Shown: positions 63,801 to 64,000 of the stretch, piece by piece
How positions within the stretch are numbered: position 1 is the stretch's first letter
How the letters are laid out: every line of letters starts with the position of its first letter
Source of the DNA: Pipra filicauda
Taxonomy: Eukaryota; Chordata; Aves; Passeriformes; Pipridae
DNA: 64,000 nt
Reading direction: 5' to 3'
NCBI RefSeq assembly: GCF_003945595.2
Contig: NW_024104347.1
Span: forward strand, 124,001 to 188,000
The notes under the pieces: model-generated
What the model was told of the DNA's origin: nothing
Databases searched by the model: none
Seen by the model: the letters and a program-made list of their open reading frames with translations, nothing else
Made by a program: the position numbers and the translations under genes

Positions 63801-64000
63801 TTGTCTGCTCGCATCTCCAAGATTTTCAAATGCACCAGGCTTCTGCTGCTTGTGTAGGGAATGGGAAACTGTGCCCTGGGAAAACCCTGTGGACGAGCCA
63901 TTTTCCTCTGGGAAAGATGCAAGCAGTCAGCAGCTTTGCACAAGGTACTGTGCCTGCATCCTCAGTGTCCTCATTTAAAGCATTTATGGAAAAATTTCTT
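54801..64000. other. Upstream intergenic stretch, no gene recognised
   Basis: No CR1 copy or coding exon was recognised. Content seen: T run at 55911-55922, A run near 59053, T runs near 59140 and 61186, an A/T-rich patch at 62575-62690, and a GT-rich tract at 63360-63392. The minus-strand frame 55014-55451 (145 codons) has no recognisable family. ELMO1, the upstream neighbour in mammals, was looked for by its C-terminal sequence and not found. Confidence 0.6.
63360..63392. repeat. Imperfect (TG)n tract
   Basis: TGTGTGCGTGTGCATGTG followed by TTTGTGTGTGTGC, an interrupted dinucleotide microsatellite. Confidence 0.8.

Noticed and set aside
48000..64000. ELMO1 3' exons expected upstream of AOAH by mammalian gene order
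   Set aside because: The C-terminal segment ending in a YDFVYDCN-like sequence and the preceding exon could not be found on the minus strand; the gene probably lies further right.

Overview
The window looks like bird genomic DNA: long AT-rich introns, very little coding sequence, and several copies of the avian CR1 retrotransposon with its 3' tail of ATTCTATG-type repeats. No prokaryotic gene organisation is present. Most open frames of 60-150 codons look like chance; the real coding signal is a set of short exons with canonical splice sites and consistent phases.

One gene is recognised: AOAH (acyloxyacyl hydrolase), the secreted/lysosomal lipase that removes secondary acyl chains from bacterial lipopolysaccharide. 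It lies on the minus strand. The start codon is at 47511 and the last exon in the window ends at 525, so the gene runs off the left edge. Eleven coding exons were placed by reading the minus strand and aligning to the known mammalian protein: exon 1 (47358-47511, signal peptide), exons 2-4 (33674-33769, 28619-28679, 27426-27525, saposin-like small subunit), exon 5 (19624-19683), exon 7 (12004-12064), exons 8-10 (11432-11502, 10198-10246, 9738-9786, calcium-binding linker), exon 11 (8564-8652, catalytic GDS serine) and exon 12 (525-616). They total 882 coding bases with no in-frame stop. The remaining lipase domain, including the Asp/His part of the SGNH active site, must lie beyond position 1.

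The equivalent of human exon 6, which carries the proteolytic maturation site between small and large subunits, could not be placed with confidence. A look-alike at about 13013-13066 keeps the two-cysteine spacing but fails the reading-phase test.

Intron 1 (13.6 kb) holds most of the mobile DNA: CR1 copies in both orientations and one long, decayed CR1 (about 41.9-43.2 kb). Intron 2 holds a possible solitary LTR and a perfect hairpin. From 47.5 to 64 kb, upstream of AOAH, I recognise no protein-coding exon; the stretch has a moderately GC-rich kilobase next to the gene, two CR1 copies in inverted orientation and simple repeats. In mammals the upstream neighbour is ELMO1, but its C-terminal exons were not found here.
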